From positions 1-64,000 of the forward strand of contig JACPQM010000018.1 in assembly GCA_016190505.1 (NCBI GenBank): a DNA stretch of 64,000 bases. Reading direction: 5' to 3'. The notes beneath the pieces are model-generated. The model had not been told where the DNA came from. It made no database searches and was given only the letters and a program-made list of their open reading frames with translations. The position numbers and the translations under genes were made by a program. How positions within the stretch are numbered: the stretch's first letter is position 1; each line of letters opens with the position of its first letter. Shown piece after piece: positions 12,262-21,974 of this stretch. This DNA comes from Chloroflexota bacterium (GTDB lineage: Bacteria > Chloroflexota > Dehalococcoidia > JACPQK01).

Positions 12262-12291
12262 TTGACGGACGTACTCCCTCGGGGCTATAAT
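12262..12291 (+). promoter_or_regulatory. promoter of purF-purM
   Basis: TTGACG (12262-12267), 18-bp spacer, TATAAT (12286-12291), about 34 bp before the purF TTG. No obvious purine riboswitch fits in the short leader. Confidence 0.75.
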
Positions 12292-12324
12292 CAACCTTGC
12301 CGTCACACCTGGTTCGAGGGGCTT

Positions 12325-13752
12325 TTGGCAGAGGACAACTTGCGGGAAGCCTGTGGGGTTTTTGGGGTATATGCCCCAGGTGAGGACGTAGCCAGGGTTT
12401 CCTTCTTCGGGCTTTTCTCCCTTCAGCACCGTGGCCAGGAGAGCGCCGGCATCGCCACCAGCGATGGGCGGCGCATGCACGTCCACACGGGCATGGGCCT
12501 GGTGTCCCAGGTGTTTGACGAGCGCGAGCTCGCCCGCCTTCCCGGCCATCTGGCCATCGGCCACAACAGGTACTCCACCACCGGCTCCAGCAAGCTGTGC
12601 AACGCCCAACCCGTAATGGTCAGCAGCCCCTTGGGCGACCTGGCCCTGGCCCACAACGGCAACATCGTCAACGCCGGCTATCTGCGCCGGCAGTTGGAGG
12701 TCCACGGGTGCGAGTTCCGCGCCTCCACAGATTCCGAGATCATTGGCCAGTTGATCGTGTCCTCGCCGGGCCGCAACTGGCCGGAGAAGATCAGCCACGC
12801 CATGCGGCGACTGGAGGGCGCCTACTCCCTGGCTATTCTCACCCGGGAGGCTCTGATCGGCGTGCGCGACCCGCTTGGGGTCCGCCCCCTATGCCTGGGT
12901 CGCTACAACGGGAGCTGGGTGCTGGCCTCGGAGACCTGTGCTTTGGACCACCTGGGAGCCCACTTCGTGCGCGAGGTGGCCCCGGGGGAGGTCGTGACCA
13001 TTAACGGGGAGGGACTCATGTCCTTCCCGGGCGCCGTCTCCGTGCGGCAGGCGCTATGCATCTTTGAGTTCATCTACTTCGCCCGCCCAGATAGCGTTAT
13101 CAGCGACAGGCTGCTGTACCCCGTCCGCCAGGCCATGGGCCGGCAACTGGCCGGGCAGTACCCGGTGGAAGCGGACACGGTGATCGGCGTGCCTGACTCG
13201 GCCACGGCCGCAGGCATCGGCTACGCCCAGGCCGCCGGCATCCCCTTCACGGAGGGCCTTCTCAAGAACCGGTACGTGGGCCGCACTTTCATCGAGCCTG
13301 ACCAGCGCATGAGGGATCTTGGGGTCCGGCTCAAGTTCAATACCTTGCCCCAGGTTGTTTCCGGGAAGAGGGTAGTGCTGGTGGACGATAGCATTGTGCG
13401 GGGTACCACCACGCCGCGTGTAGTCAAACTGCTGCGCCAGGCGGGGGCCCGCGAGGTGCATATGCGCGTATGTGCCCCGCCCATCCGCCACCCCTGTTTC
13501 TTTGGAGTGGACATGGCTACCCGCCGTGAGCTCATTGCGGACCAGAAGACCGTCCCCGAGATATGCCAGCATATTGGAGCCGATTCCCTCGGCTACCAGA
13601 CTGTGGACGGGCTGCTGCGAGCGGTGGGCCTCCCCCAGGAGGGCCTGTGCCTGGCCTGCTTCACGGGCCAGTACCCCGTGCCCGTCCAGCTCGAGATGGA
13701 CAAGCTGGCCCTGGAGACACCTCCTGCTGTGAGCCTTGCCTCGCGACGCTAG
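12325..13752 (+). CDS. purF: amidophosphoribosyltransferase
   Basis: First committed step of purine synthesis: glutamine plus PRPP to phosphoribosylamine. I choose TTG 12325, preceded by GAGGGG; the open frame runs further upstream but into the promoter. This gives 475 residues with Cys10 in REACGVFG as the N-terminal nucleophile after removal of a short propeptide, as in Bacillus-type enzymes. The PRPP loop VVLVDDSIVRGTT is present. Four late cysteines could bind the [4Fe-4S] cluster of the Bacillus type, but I did not verify the pattern. It overlaps purM by 17 bp. Confidence 0.96.
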   Translation: MAEDNLREACGVFGVYAPGEDVARVSFFGLFSLQHRGQESAGIATSDGRRMHVHTGMGLVSQVFDERELARLPGHLAIGHNRYSTTGSSKLCNAQPVMVSSPLGDLALAHNGNIVNAGYLRRQLEVHGCEFRASTDSEIIGQLIVSSPGRNWPEKISHAMRRLEGAYSLAILTREALIGVRDPLGVRPLCLGRYNGSWVLASETCALDHLGAHFVREVAPGEVVTINGEGLMSFPGAVSVRQALCIFEFIYFARPDSVISDRLLYPVRQAMGRQLAGQYPVEADTVIGVPDSATAAGIGYAQAAGIPFTEGLLKNRYVGRTFIEPDQRMRDLGVRLKFNTLPQVVSGKRVVLVDDSIVRGTTTPRVVKLLRQAGAREVHMRVCAPPIRHPCFFGVDMATRRELIADQKTVPEICQHIGADSLGYQTVDGLLRAVGLPQEGLCLACFTGQYPVPVQLEMDKLALETPPAVSLASRR

Positions 13753-14776
13753 CCGCTACGCCGCCGCCGGGGTAGACCTGGACGCCGCCCGCCGGGCGAA
13801 GGACCTCCTCAAGGGCTATGCCCGGGCGACCTTTGGTCCCGAAGTGCTGGGCGACATCGGCCACTTCGGCGGCCTCTACGCCCTCAGCGGGTACCAGGAG
13901 CCGGTTCTTGTTTCCAGCGCCGACGGCGTGGGCACCAAGCTCAAGGTCGCTATTGCCCTGGGCCGCTACGACACGGTGGGCCAGGACATCGTCAACCACT
14001 GCGTCAACGACATCCTGGTCCTGGGGGCGCGCCCCCTGTTCTTCCTGGACTACATCGGCGCTGGCCGCCTCCAGCCGGAGATGGTGGCCGAGGTGGTAAG
14101 GGGGGCGTCAGCCGCCTGCAGTGCGGTTGGCTGCGCCCTTATTGGAGGGGAAACCGCGGAGATGCCTGGCCTCTATGCATCGGGGGACTTCGACCTGGTG
14201 GGCTTTATCGTGGGCGTAGTTGAGCGCCGGGCCATTATTGATGGCAGCTCTATCAGCCGGGGCGATCTGCTTCTGGGGTTGCCCTCGTCGGGCTTGCACA
14301 CCAACGGCTACTCCCTGGTGCGCCGTCTGTTTGCGCTGGACGAACATTCGCCGAAGGAGTGGGACCGTTACCATAAGGAGCTGGGCGCCACCCTGGGCGA
14401 GACGCTCTTACAAGTGCACCGCTGCTATCTGCCGGCGGTCCAGCCCGTGCTCCCCTGGGTCAAAGGCCTGGCCCACGTCACCGGCGGTGGCCTGCCTGGC
14501 AATCTGCCTCGGATCATCCCCGACGGCCTGGGGGCGCGCATCGAGCTCGGCTCGTGGAAGGTGCCGCCACTGTTCCGCCTCATCCAGGAAAAAGGAGACA
14601 TCCCCGACGACGAGATGTTCCGGGTGTTCAACATGGGCATCGGCATGGTGGTGGTGTGCTCCCCCGACCATGCGCCTGAGGTGGAACATGCCCTGCCCGA
14701 GGCAATTCGCATCGGCCAGATCGTGGCCCGCCGGCGGGAGCCGCGGGTCACGTTTGTCCGGAGGGGCGAACCATGA
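13736..14776 (+). CDS. purM: phosphoribosylformylglycinamidine cyclo-ligase
   Basis: ATP-dependent closure of the imidazole ring to AIR in purine synthesis. 346 residues, normal length. The N-terminal YAAAGVDLDAA and the loop SADGVGTKLK are typical of AIRS, as is ALIGGETAEMPG. The start is TTG 13736 inside the end of purF, implying translational coupling; no better start codon is seen. Confidence 0.96.
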   Translation: MPRDASRYAAAGVDLDAARRAKDLLKGYARATFGPEVLGDIGHFGGLYALSGYQEPVLVSSADGVGTKLKVAIALGRYDTVGQDIVNHCVNDILVLGARPLFFLDYIGAGRLQPEMVAEVVRGASAACSAVGCALIGGETAEMPGLYASGDFDLVGFIVGVVERRAIIDGSSISRGDLLLGLPSSGLHTNGYSLVRRLFALDEHSPKEWDRYHKELGATLGETLLQVHRCYLPAVQPVLPWVKGLAHVTGGGLPGNLPRIIPDGLGARIELGSWKVPPLFRLIQEKGDIPDDEMFRVFNMGIGMVVVCSPDHAPEVEHALPEAIRIGQIVARRREPRVTFVRRGEP

Positions 14777-14840
14777 ATTGCCCCTGCGGGTGCCCTCGCA
14801 CCCAGGCAGGCCAACGGGCCTAGCCCGCGGCCCGAGGCCA

Positions 14841-14869
14841 TTGACATTCGTCAGGTCACGGCCTAAAGT
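14841..14869 (+). promoter_or_regulatory. promoter of the radical SAM gene
   Basis: TTGACA (14841-14846), 17-bp spacer, TAAAGT (14864-14869), in the gap after purM. The gene is therefore probably its own unit. Confidence 0.75.
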
Positions 14870-14899
14870 CTTGGTATTCCCTTCTGATGGAGGTCCCCT

Positions 14900-16228
14900 T
14901 TGGCTACACAACATGACATAAAGTCCCGCCGGGCCGAGTTGGAGGCCCTGTTCAAGGTGTTCTCCGACGTGCCTAGAGAGGTGGTGGTGAAGGAGGACAT
15001 CCTGCGCTACGGCCAGGCCTTCACCGAGGCCGCCCTCAAGGTCGGCGAACACTACCGCACTAAGACCTATGGCGGTTGGCTGTTCTCCTTCGATCGGGTG
15101 ACCCCCGACCAGGCCAAACATGGTGAGGTGAACCGTGTCCCCGATTACCTGGAGCTCAAGGGCGGGCTCTATGGGCTGCGAGGCCGGCTCCGGGTCCGCT
15201 GCCGGGTGAATCCGGACTCGCCTTACGTGGTGGACCAGGTGGAGGGCAAGCTCTGGCTCTGCGAGCGGGACAACGGCGGCCTGGCCCCCATCGCCGAGCT
15301 ATGGGAGTACCGGCCCGTCCCCCGCTACTGGTCCATGAAGCTGGCCGACGGCAGTCCCTACAACCAGGTCATCCGGGACGACTTCGCCACGGTGTTCATG
15401 TATTGCCAGCACTGGGGCCCCGATGAGGAGTGCCGCTTCTGCGACATCAACGAGAACGCCCGGATGTCGCGGGAGCGGGGCGTGCTCACCATTCCCCGCC
15501 CCTTCAAGTCGGTGGAACAGGTAGCTGAGGTCGCCGAGGAGATCTTCGTCCGGGAGTGGGACGAGCGTCCGGAGTACGACCGTCCCCACAACATGACTAT
15601 CAGCGGCGGCGCCATCACCAACAAGTTGGAGGGACTGCCGGAGAACGAGTTCTATATTCGCTACGTCCGGGCTATCCGGGAGAAGATCGGGCAGCGCTTC
15701 CACCTGAACATGCAGAGCGGACCCAAGTCCAAGGAAGAGATCAGGGTGTTTAAGGAAGCGGGGCTGGACAGCCACTCTACCAACCTGGAGGTGTGGGACA
15801 AGGAGCTTTTCGCCATCATCTGCCCTGGCAAGCAGCGCGTCATCGGCTGGGACGAGTGGGTCCGTCGTATGGTGGGGGAGGTAGAGGTAATGGGAGAGGG
15901 AGGCGTAACGCCAGGATTTGTGATCGGCTGCGAGTTGGCGCAGCCTTTCGGCTTCAAGACGGTGGACGAGGCCGTCAAGAGCTACGAAGAGGGCTTCGAC
16001 TTTCTTATGGCCCACGGCGTGGTGCCCCGGCCCATAAGCTGGTGCGTGGAGCCACGCTCAGCGCTGGCCGGCCAGGAGACCCCGCCCACGGAGTACTTCA
16101 TCCGCATTGACCGAGCGTGGTACGAGCGCTGGATAAAGCACCGCCTGCCGCCACCGGGGTCCTACAAGATTGGCCCGGGCATCAGCGAGTACCCCAACAA
16201 CGCCGCGGCAGACATGGGCCACCCATAG
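14900..16228 (+). CDS. radical SAM protein with a CX8CX2C motif
   Basis: A 442-residue protein started at TTG 14900, 5 bp after GGAGGT. The only cluster-type cysteine motif is C169-X8-C178-X2-C181 (CQHWGPDEECRFC), preceded by an aromatic residue, as expected for an AdoMet-binding [4Fe-4S] site but with a longer first gap than CX3CX2C. Later TISGGAIT resembles the GGE-type AdoMet motif, and a (b/a)-barrel pattern follows to about residue 400. The N-terminal ~165 residues form a separate domain without recognised motifs. I cannot name the reaction. It is flanked by purine and transporter genes that give no clue. Confidence 0.85.
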   Translation: MATQHDIKSRRAELEALFKVFSDVPREVVVKEDILRYGQAFTEAALKVGEHYRTKTYGGWLFSFDRVTPDQAKHGEVNRVPDYLELKGGLYGLRGRLRVRCRVNPDSPYVVDQVEGKLWLCERDNGGLAPIAELWEYRPVPRYWSMKLADGSPYNQVIRDDFATVFMYCQHWGPDEECRFCDINENARMSRERGVLTIPRPFKSVEQVAEVAEEIFVREWDERPEYDRPHNMTISGGAITNKLEGLPENEFYIRYVRAIREKIGQRFHLNMQSGPKSKEEIRVFKEAGLDSHSTNLEVWDKELFAIICPGKQRVIGWDEWVRRMVGEVEVMGEGGVTPGFVIGCELAQPFGFKTVDEAVKSYEEGFDFLMAHGVVPRPISWCVEPRSALAGQETPPTEYFIRIDRAWYERWIKHRLPPPGSYKIGPGISEYPNNAAADMGHP

Positions 16229-16258
16229 CCCTTGTGGTGGTGGGTAGTTTGAGTGGGA

Positions 16259-16287
16259 TTGACAAGCGGGGCAAAACGCGCTATAGA
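16259..16287 (+). promoter_or_regulatory. promoter of solute-binding protein gene 1
   Basis: TTGACA (16259-16264), 17-bp spacer, TATAGA (16282-16287), about 85 bp before the ATG at 16372. Confidence 0.75.
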
Positions 16288-16371
16288 CAGTGCATCGGCA
16301 CAGGGCAAGGCTGCTCCAGGGCTGTTTGTAGCCGGCGCCGGAGCAGCCAGAGCGACACCAAGGAGGCGCAC

Positions 16372-17997
16372 ATGGTTAGTAAGAGGGTAATAGCTTTTCT
16401 GGGTCTGCTGGCCCTGCTGCTGGCGGCCTGCGGCCCGGCGGCTACCGCCACCCCGGCCACAGCTCCCACGGCGCGCTTCACGCCTACCCCAGCGGGACCC
16501 ACGGGCAAGCTGACGGTAGCCTGGCAGGACTTCCAGTTTGAGAAACTGGACCCCACCCAGGAGAGCCTGGGCGAGAGGCAGGCGTATGTAGGGCCTATGT
16601 TCGAGAGCCTGCTGGCGGTGAAGCCCATCGAGGGTACACCCACAGCCGCCCTGGCCGAACGGTGGGAGACCTCTGCCGACGGCCAGACCTGGACGTTCTT
16701 CCTCCGCAAAGACGTCAAGTTTCATAATGGGGACCCCATGACCGCCGAGGACGTCAAGTTCTCCTGGGAGCGGTGGACCTCCGCCGAGTCCAAGAGCGCC
16801 CAGAAGGCCCGCTTCAAGACAAACATCGCCTCGGTGGACGTAGTGGACCCGTACACGGTGAAATACAATTTGACGGCCCCCTGGCCCAGCCTTCCCTATT
16901 TCCTAGCCCCCCGTGGGGCCGCTGAGGGCACCATCCTGCCCAAGAAATACGTGGAGCAGATAGGCTGGGAGGCCTTTGAGCAAAAGCCCGTGGGGACTGG
17001 CGCCTGGAAGTTCTCCCAGCGGGAAGTGGGTACCTTTGTCGAGTATGAGGCCGTCGCCGACCACTGGCGCAAGGCGCCCGAGTTCAAGACACTGCGCATG
17101 CTCAAGGTCCCCGAGGAGCGCACCCGGGTGGCCATGCTTCGCAACGGCGAGGTGGACATCGCCCCAATAAGCATAGATGCCATATCTGAGGTGCAGGGTG
17201 CGGGATTCAATGTGGTCAAGGTGCCAAATACGGTGTCCTTCCGGATCCATCTCTGGGGGTCCTACGTTCCTGAGAGTGGCCCCCTCAACGACATTAGGGT
17301 CCGTCAGGCCCTGAACCTGGCCATCAACCGGGAGGAGTTTGCCAGCAGCCTTTTCCCCGGGGCCGCCTCGGTGGCAGCCTTCTTCCCGCCGGCCCCGGAC
17401 TCCCTGGGGTTTCCTCGGGACATCAAGCCCTACCTCTACGACGTGGCTCGAGCCAAGGCCCTTCTCGCGGAGGCGGGGGTGCCCAATGGCTTTAACCTGG
17501 ACCTGTTCTCCGGAGCTCTGGGCACAGGATTGGGACCAGAGGTCAACACCCGGGGCGCCGAGACCGTAGCATCCTACTGGGAGAAGATTGGAGTCAAGGC
17601 CAAGATCATCCCTACCGACATCGCTTTTCTGCGTCCCAGGTATCAGAAGCACCCCCAGTCGGAGCTCATTGGGAAAGCCTCCACCTTCAACACTACCGCC
17701 AAAGACCTGGCCGTGTTGGACGCAGCCATCTTCTTCCTCAACAGCCAGGGTAAGGGTGGAGTGAGGCTGGCTGACAATGTGGACGACCTGATCAACGGCG
17801 CACTGAAGGCGACATCAGAGGCGGAGCTGGTCCGGCTCAGCGAAGAGACCTACCGGAAGCTACACAGTGAGTACCGGGGTGTGCCTCTGGTCTACGTCAG
17901 CCTGCCCTACGGGGTAGGCCCGAGGGTGACCAATGTGCTATACAGCCCCGGCTTCGAGTCCATACCCATGTTCCTGGAATACGCCAAGCGTAAGTAG
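16372..17997 (+). CDS. ABC transporter solute-binding lipoprotein, family 5 (peptide type)
   Basis: Captures peptides or other small solutes outside the membrane for an Opp/Dpp-type importer. ATG 16372 follows AAGGAGG; earlier in-frame codons lie across the promoter. 541 residues. The signal peptide ends in the lipobox LLLAAC, then a Pro/Thr/Ala linker and the long family-5 binding fold (for example VKFHNGDPMTAEDVKFSWER). The matching permease and ATPase genes are convergent, on the minus strand at 18.0-21.8 kb. The stop codon TAG lies inside a GTAGGGGC hairpin. Confidence 0.93.
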   Translation: MVSKRVIAFLGLLALLLAACGPAATATPATAPTARFTPTPAGPTGKLTVAWQDFQFEKLDPTQESLGERQAYVGPMFESLLAVKPIEGTPTAALAERWETSADGQTWTFFLRKDVKFHNGDPMTAEDVKFSWERWTSAESKSAQKARFKTNIASVDVVDPYTVKYNLTAPWPSLPYFLAPRGAAEGTILPKKYVEQIGWEAFEQKPVGTGAWKFSQREVGTFVEYEAVADHWRKAPEFKTLRMLKVPEERTRVAMLRNGEVDIAPISIDAISEVQGAGFNVVKVPNTVSFRIHLWGSYVPESGPLNDIRVRQALNLAINREEFASSLFPGAASVAAFFPPAPDSLGFPRDIKPYLYDVARAKALLAEAGVPNGFNLDLFSGALGTGLGPEVNTRGAETVASYWEKIGVKAKIIPTDIAFLRPRYQKHPQSELIGKASTFNTTAKDLAVLDAAIFFLNSQGKGGVRLADNVDDLINGALKATSEAELVRLSEETYRKLHSEYRGVPLVYVSLPYGVGPRVTNVLYSPGFESIPMFLEYAKRK

Positions 17998-18021
17998 GGG
18001 CGCAAGGCGTTGCGCCCCTAC
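17994..18021. terminator. palindromic hairpin between convergent genes
   Basis: GTAGGGGCGCAA and TTGCGCCCCTAC are nearly perfect arms around a short loop. It lies between the convergent binding-protein gene and the permease gene ending at 18027. It contains the TAG stop of the former and belongs to the GTAGGGGC family. It could act as a bidirectional terminator; no long T-run follows. Confidence 0.5.
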
Positions 18022-18026
18022 CGAGG

Positions 18027-18914
18027 CTAGGCCTGGCGCTGTCTTGGGTCCAGGGTATCCCGGAGCCAGTCGCCCAGGAGATTGAGGGACATGACCACCA
18101 GCACTATGGCGATGCCCGGGAACACCGAGATCCACCAGGCGGTGTTCGCATAGCTGCGACCCTCAGCCACCATGGACCCCCAGGACGGCGTAGGCGGTGG
18201 TATGCCCGCACCCAGGAAGCTCAGGGATGCCTCCACGATGATGACCCAGCCCACCTGGAGAGTCGCCAGCACCACCAGTGAGTTCAGGATGTTGGGGAAC
18301 AGGTGCCGCCACATTATGGCCAGCGGGGGTGCCCCGGCTACCCTGGCCAGGGCCACGAAGTCCTTCTCCCTCCAGGAGAGTACCTCCCCCCTCACCAGTC
18401 GGGCGAACCGTGCCCACATTACCAGGGCCAGCACAAAGATGAGGTTGGTGAAGCTGGGACCCAGCGCCACCGCAAAGAGCAGGGCCAAAAGCAGCAAGGG
18501 TAGGGAGAGCATTCCATCGGTGATACGCATGACCAGAGCGTCTACCCAGCCCCTGTAGTAGCCGGACACGAGACCCAGGGCCACGCCTACTCCTCCCCCC
18601 AACAAGATGGAAGCCACGGCCGCCGCCAGGGACACCCGGGCGCCCAGGATTATCCGGCTGAGCACGTCCCGCCCAACCGTATCCAGTCCCAGGGGATGGC
18701 CCAAGCTGCCCTTGTCCATCCAGAAAGGTGGTTGGAGGCGGGCAGACACGATCGCCTCGAACGGGGAGTGTGGTGCCAGGAGGTCGCCGAAGACTGCTAC
18801 CAGCACGAAGCCCAGGGCAATGGCCAGTGGCAGGCGAGGTGCCCGCCTCACCGTCGCCAGGCCGCCCCTCATGCGGACCTTCGCCTTGCCCCAGACCTGC
18901 GTCCCGACGGCCAT
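18027..18914 (-). CDS. peptide-type ABC transporter permease (DppC/OppC-like)
   Basis: Second permease of the Opp/Dpp-type importer, 295 residues. It has an N-terminal helix, LDTVGRDVLSR typical of DppC, five further helices and the cytoplasmic EAA loop that contacts the ATPases (REKDFVALARVAGAPP). It starts 7 bp after the DppB-like gene. Last gene of the operon oppD-oppF-dppB-dppC. Confidence 0.93.
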   Translation of the reverse strand: MAVGTQVWGKAKVRMRGGLATVRRAPRLPLAIALGFVLVAVFGDLLAPHSPFEAIVSARLQPPFWMDKGSLGHPLGLDTVGRDVLSRIILGARVSLAAAVASILLGGGVGVALGLVSGYYRGWVDALVMRITDGMLSLPLLLLALLFAVALGPSFTNLIFVLALVMWARFARLVRGEVLSWREKDFVALARVAGAPPLAIMWRHLFPNILNSLVVLATLQVGWVIIVEASLSFLGAGIPPPTPSWGSMVAEGRSYANTAWWISVFPGIAIVLVVMSLNLLGDWLRDTLDPRQRQA

Positions 18915-18921
18915 GCCTACC

Positions 18922-19848
18922 TCACCTGTAGCGGACCCTGGGGTCTAGATAGGCATAGAGAATGTCCACCACCAGATTGGCTGCCACCAGCAGGGTGGCG
19001 AGCAACAGCACCACCGCCTGCACCACCGGGTAGTCCCGCCACATGACCGCTTCGTAGGCCAGACGCCCCACCCCGGGCCAGGCAAACACCGTCTCCACCA
19101 CCACCGAGGCTCCACCCAGCAGCAGGGCGAAATAAAAACCGACAAAGGTGACTACCGGGATGAGGGCGTTCTTCAGGGCATGCTTCCAGACGACCACATT
19201 CTCGCTCAGCCCTTTGGCCCGAGCCAGCTTCACATACTCGCTATCCAGCACATCCAGCATGCTGGAGCGCAGGAGGCGCACCACCCCCGATAGCATGAAG
19301 CCCGTGAGGGCCAGTGTTACGGTGGGTAGGAGGTAGTGCTTCAGCCCACCGGCGCCTCCAGCGGGCAGCAGATGTAACGTGCCGGCGAAAACGGAAAGCA
19401 GCAGTATGCCCACCCAGAAAGAGGGCAGAGATTGACCGAAAACAGCCGTGGTCCGGGCGGCCCCATCCAGGAAGGACCCTCTTCTCACGGCAGCCAGTAT
19501 CCCCAGGGGGAATGCAATAGCCAGGGCCAGGGCCATGGCACTCAGCCCCAGCTTCATGGTGTTGGGGAACCTCTGACGCAGGAGCTCAAGCACGGGCCGC
19601 CCCGTACGGATGGACTTTCCCAGGTCCGCCTGGACAGAGTTGACCAGGAAACGGCCGAACTGCACGTACAGGGGCTTGTCGAGGCCCAGCCGCTGCGACT
19701 CCTGCGCGTACTGCTCCGGGGTGGAGTCTATGGGCATGAGCAGGTCCAATGGATTGCCAGTCAAACGCGCCAGGATGAACACGACCAGGGACACCGCCAG
19801 CAGGGTGGCCCCGGCCTGGACTAGACGGAACAGGATGTATCTCTGCAT
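18922..19848 (-). CDS. peptide-type ABC transporter permease (DppB/OppB-like)
   Basis: First permease, 308 residues with six helices. The start MQRYILFRLVQAGATLLAVS and the DSEYVKLARAKGLSENVVVW EAA loop are characteristic of the DppB family. It follows the OppF-like gene by 26 bp on the same strand. Confidence 0.93.
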   Translation of the reverse strand: MQRYILFRLVQAGATLLAVSLVVFILARLTGNPLDLLMPIDSTPEQYAQESQRLGLDKPLYVQFGRFLVNSVQADLGKSIRTGRPVLELLRQRFPNTMKLGLSAMALALAIAFPLGILAAVRRGSFLDGAARTTAVFGQSLPSFWVGILLLSVFAGTLHLLPAGGAGGLKHYLLPTVTLALTGFMLSGVVRLLRSSMLDVLDSEYVKLARAKGLSENVVVWKHALKNALIPVVTFVGFYFALLLGGASVVVETVFAWPGVGRLAYEAVMWRDYPVVQAVVLLLATLLVAANLVVDILYAYLDPRVRYR

Positions 19849-19874
19849 GTTATGGGTCTACAGCGCACCTTGTG

Positions 19875-20846
19875 TCAGCAGTGGTCACAGCATACATAGT
19901 GGCCGGGGGAGACCTCCCTCAATTCAGGCTCTCCCTGTGAACAGCGGACATGGGCCTGGGGACAACGGGGATGAAAGCGGCACCCCGGGGGCAAGTCCAC
20001 CGGGGAAGGCACCGTCCCCCGCAGGATGATCTCCGCCCGTTCCACCCCGGGGCGGGCGGGCAGCGCCGCTGAGATCAGGGCCTGGGTGTACGGGTGCACA
20101 GGGCGACTGAATAGCTCTTCCGTCTCAGCCATCTCCACGATCTTGCCCACATACATCACAGCGATGCGGTGGCTCATGTATCTCACGGTAGCCAGGTGGT
20201 GGGCGATCAGCAGGTAGCTCAGGCCGTACTGCCCCTGGAGGTCTTTGAGCAGGTTCATTATCTGGGCCCGGATAGATACGTCCAGGGCGGACACCGGTTC
20301 GTCCAGGACCACCAGACTGGGTTTGAGGGCCAGGGCGCGGGCCACCGCGATGCGCTGACGCTGGCCGCCACTGAATTCGTGGGGATACAGGTTGGCCTGG
20401 GCTGGCTCCAACCCTACCTGCTCCAGAAGCTCTGCCACCCTTGACTTCATATCTCCGGGGGACATAGTGCTGCTGTACTTGAGGGGTTCGGCCACCATAG
20501 GGCCTATGCGCATCCTGGGGTTCATGGAGCTCCAGGGGTCCTGGAACACCGCCTGCACCGAGGACCGGTATGCCTTGAGTTCTTCCCCCGATAGGGCATA
20601 GATGTCCTGGCCCCTGAAGCGGACCGCCCCCGAGGTCGGCGGCTCCAGGCGGAGGATGATCCGGGCTGTGGTGGTCTTGCCACACCCCGACTCACCTACC
20701 AGACTGAAGGTCTCTCCAGGGGAGATGTCGAAGTTCACCCCATCCACCGCCTTTATCCAGCCCCGGACCCGGCTGAAAGCCAGCCCCTTCGTAATGGGGA
20801 AGTACTTCCTGAGGTCTGTGGTTTCCAGAATCGGCGCCGCGGTCAT
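19875..20846 (-). CDS. peptide-type ABC transporter ATPase (OppF/DppF-like)
   Basis: One of two ATPases that power the importer. ATG 20846 overlaps the stop of the preceding OppD-like gene as ATGA, so the longer upstream frame is not used; 323 residues. Walker A GESGCGKTT, signature FSGGQRQRIAVARAL and Walker B VVLDEPVSALD are seen. The C-terminal oligopeptide extension has Cys residues (CRFHPRCPQAHVRC), as in family members with an Fe-S site. Confidence 0.94.
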   Translation of the reverse strand: MTAAPILETTDLRKYFPITKGLAFSRVRGWIKAVDGVNFDISPGETFSLVGESGCGKTTTARIILRLEPPTSGAVRFRGQDIYALSGEELKAYRSSVQAVFQDPWSSMNPRMRIGPMVAEPLKYSSTMSPGDMKSRVAELLEQVGLEPAQANLYPHEFSGGQRQRIAVARALALKPSLVVLDEPVSALDVSIRAQIMNLLKDLQGQYGLSYLLIAHHLATVRYMSHRIAVMYVGKIVEMAETEELFSRPVHPYTQALISAALPARPGVERAEIILRGTVPSPVDLPPGCRFHPRCPQAHVRCSQGEPELREVSPGHYVCCDHC

Positions 20847-21841
20847 GCGTCCACCAACCTCCAGCAGGTAGCCCAGTGGCCCCCATCCACAGTTACCTGA
20901 GGCGGAGACTCCCGAACGCAGAGGCTGTCGCTGCGGGGGCAACGAGGAGAAAAACTGCAGCCGGAAGGCAACTTGTAAAGCTGAGGGGGCTGACCCTCAA
21001 TAGAGGCCAGCCGTTCCACACGGTAGTCCAGGGGCGGCACCGCGTCCAACAGGGCCACGGTGTAAGGGTGCGCCGGATGGTCGAACAGCTCACGGACGCT
21101 CGCCATCTCGACAATCTTACCCGCATACATCACCGCTACCCGGTGACACATCTTGGCAACTATGCCGAAGTCGTGGGTGACGAAGATGATGGAAAGGCCC
21201 TTCTTCTCGTGGACCTCCTGGAGCAAAGCGAGGTACTGGGCCTGGATTGTCGCATCCAGGGCTGTGGTGGCCTCATCGGCGATGAGCACGTGGGGCTCGC
21301 AGGCCAGAGCAATAGCCCCTACCACCCGCTGCCGCATGCCGCCGCTCATCTGGTGGGGGTAGTCACCCAGGCGAGTCTCAGGGTCAGGGATCCTCAACAG
21401 ACGGAGGGCAGAGGCGGCCCTGTCCCAAAGGTCGCGGCCTCGGGCCCTCTGATGGAGTCTGACCGGCTCGGCGATCTGGTCGCCTACAGTGAACACGGGG
21501 TTCAAGGAGGTCATGGGGTCCTGAAGGATGATGGAGATGTGCCGTCCCCGATAGCGCCTCATCTCCGACTCGCCCAGCTTGAGCAGGTCCCTGCCTTCGA
21601 AGAGGATGCGGCCGCCCACGATCTTCCCGGCCGGCTGGGGCACCAGCCTCATCAGGGACAGGCAGGTTATGCTCTTGCCGCAGCCGGACTCCCCTACCAG
21701 GCCGAAGATCTCTCCACGGCCCACACTGAAGCTGACGCCGTCTACCGACTTGACTACTCCCCAGCGTGTAAAGAAGTAAGTCCTCAGGTCATCAACTTGT
21801 AGCAGGGGGGTGGCCCCCTGAGCAACGGGCTTGGTGGTCAC
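20843..21841 (-). CDS. peptide-type ABC transporter ATPase (OppD/DppD-like)
   Basis: Partner ATPase, 332 residues, GTG start at 21841 with only a weak ribosome binding site. Walker A GESGCGKS, signature MSGGMRQRVVGAIAL and Walker B VLIADEATTALDATIQ are present, and the C-terminal CSFSPRCPRSDSLC is typical of the family. First gene of the minus-strand operon; no convincing promoter was found in the 133-bp gap behind the AOR gene, so read-through from that gene is possible. Confidence 0.94.
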   Translation of the reverse strand: MTTKPVAQGATPLLQVDDLRTYFFTRWGVVKSVDGVSFSVGRGEIFGLVGESGCGKSITCLSLMRLVPQPAGKIVGGRILFEGRDLLKLGESEMRRYRGRHISIILQDPMTSLNPVFTVGDQIAEPVRLHQRARGRDLWDRAASALRLLRIPDPETRLGDYPHQMSGGMRQRVVGAIALACEPHVLIADEATTALDATIQAQYLALLQEVHEKKGLSIIFVTHDFGIVAKMCHRVAVMYAGKIVEMASVRELFDHPAHPYTVALLDAVPPLDYRVERLASIEGQPPQLYKLPSGCSFSPRCPRSDSLCVRESPPQVTVDGGHWATCWRLVDA

Positions 21842-21974
21842 TTTCTTGCGGCTCCCGGCTGGCGGGTAATGTCGTTATGTTACCAGCAACCTGCCGGTTT
21901 GGGAAGCCCGACAGGCGACCCTTGCGCCGCCGAACGTTTGTTTTCCTTCGATGGCCCAGGGCCACCGCGAGTAT

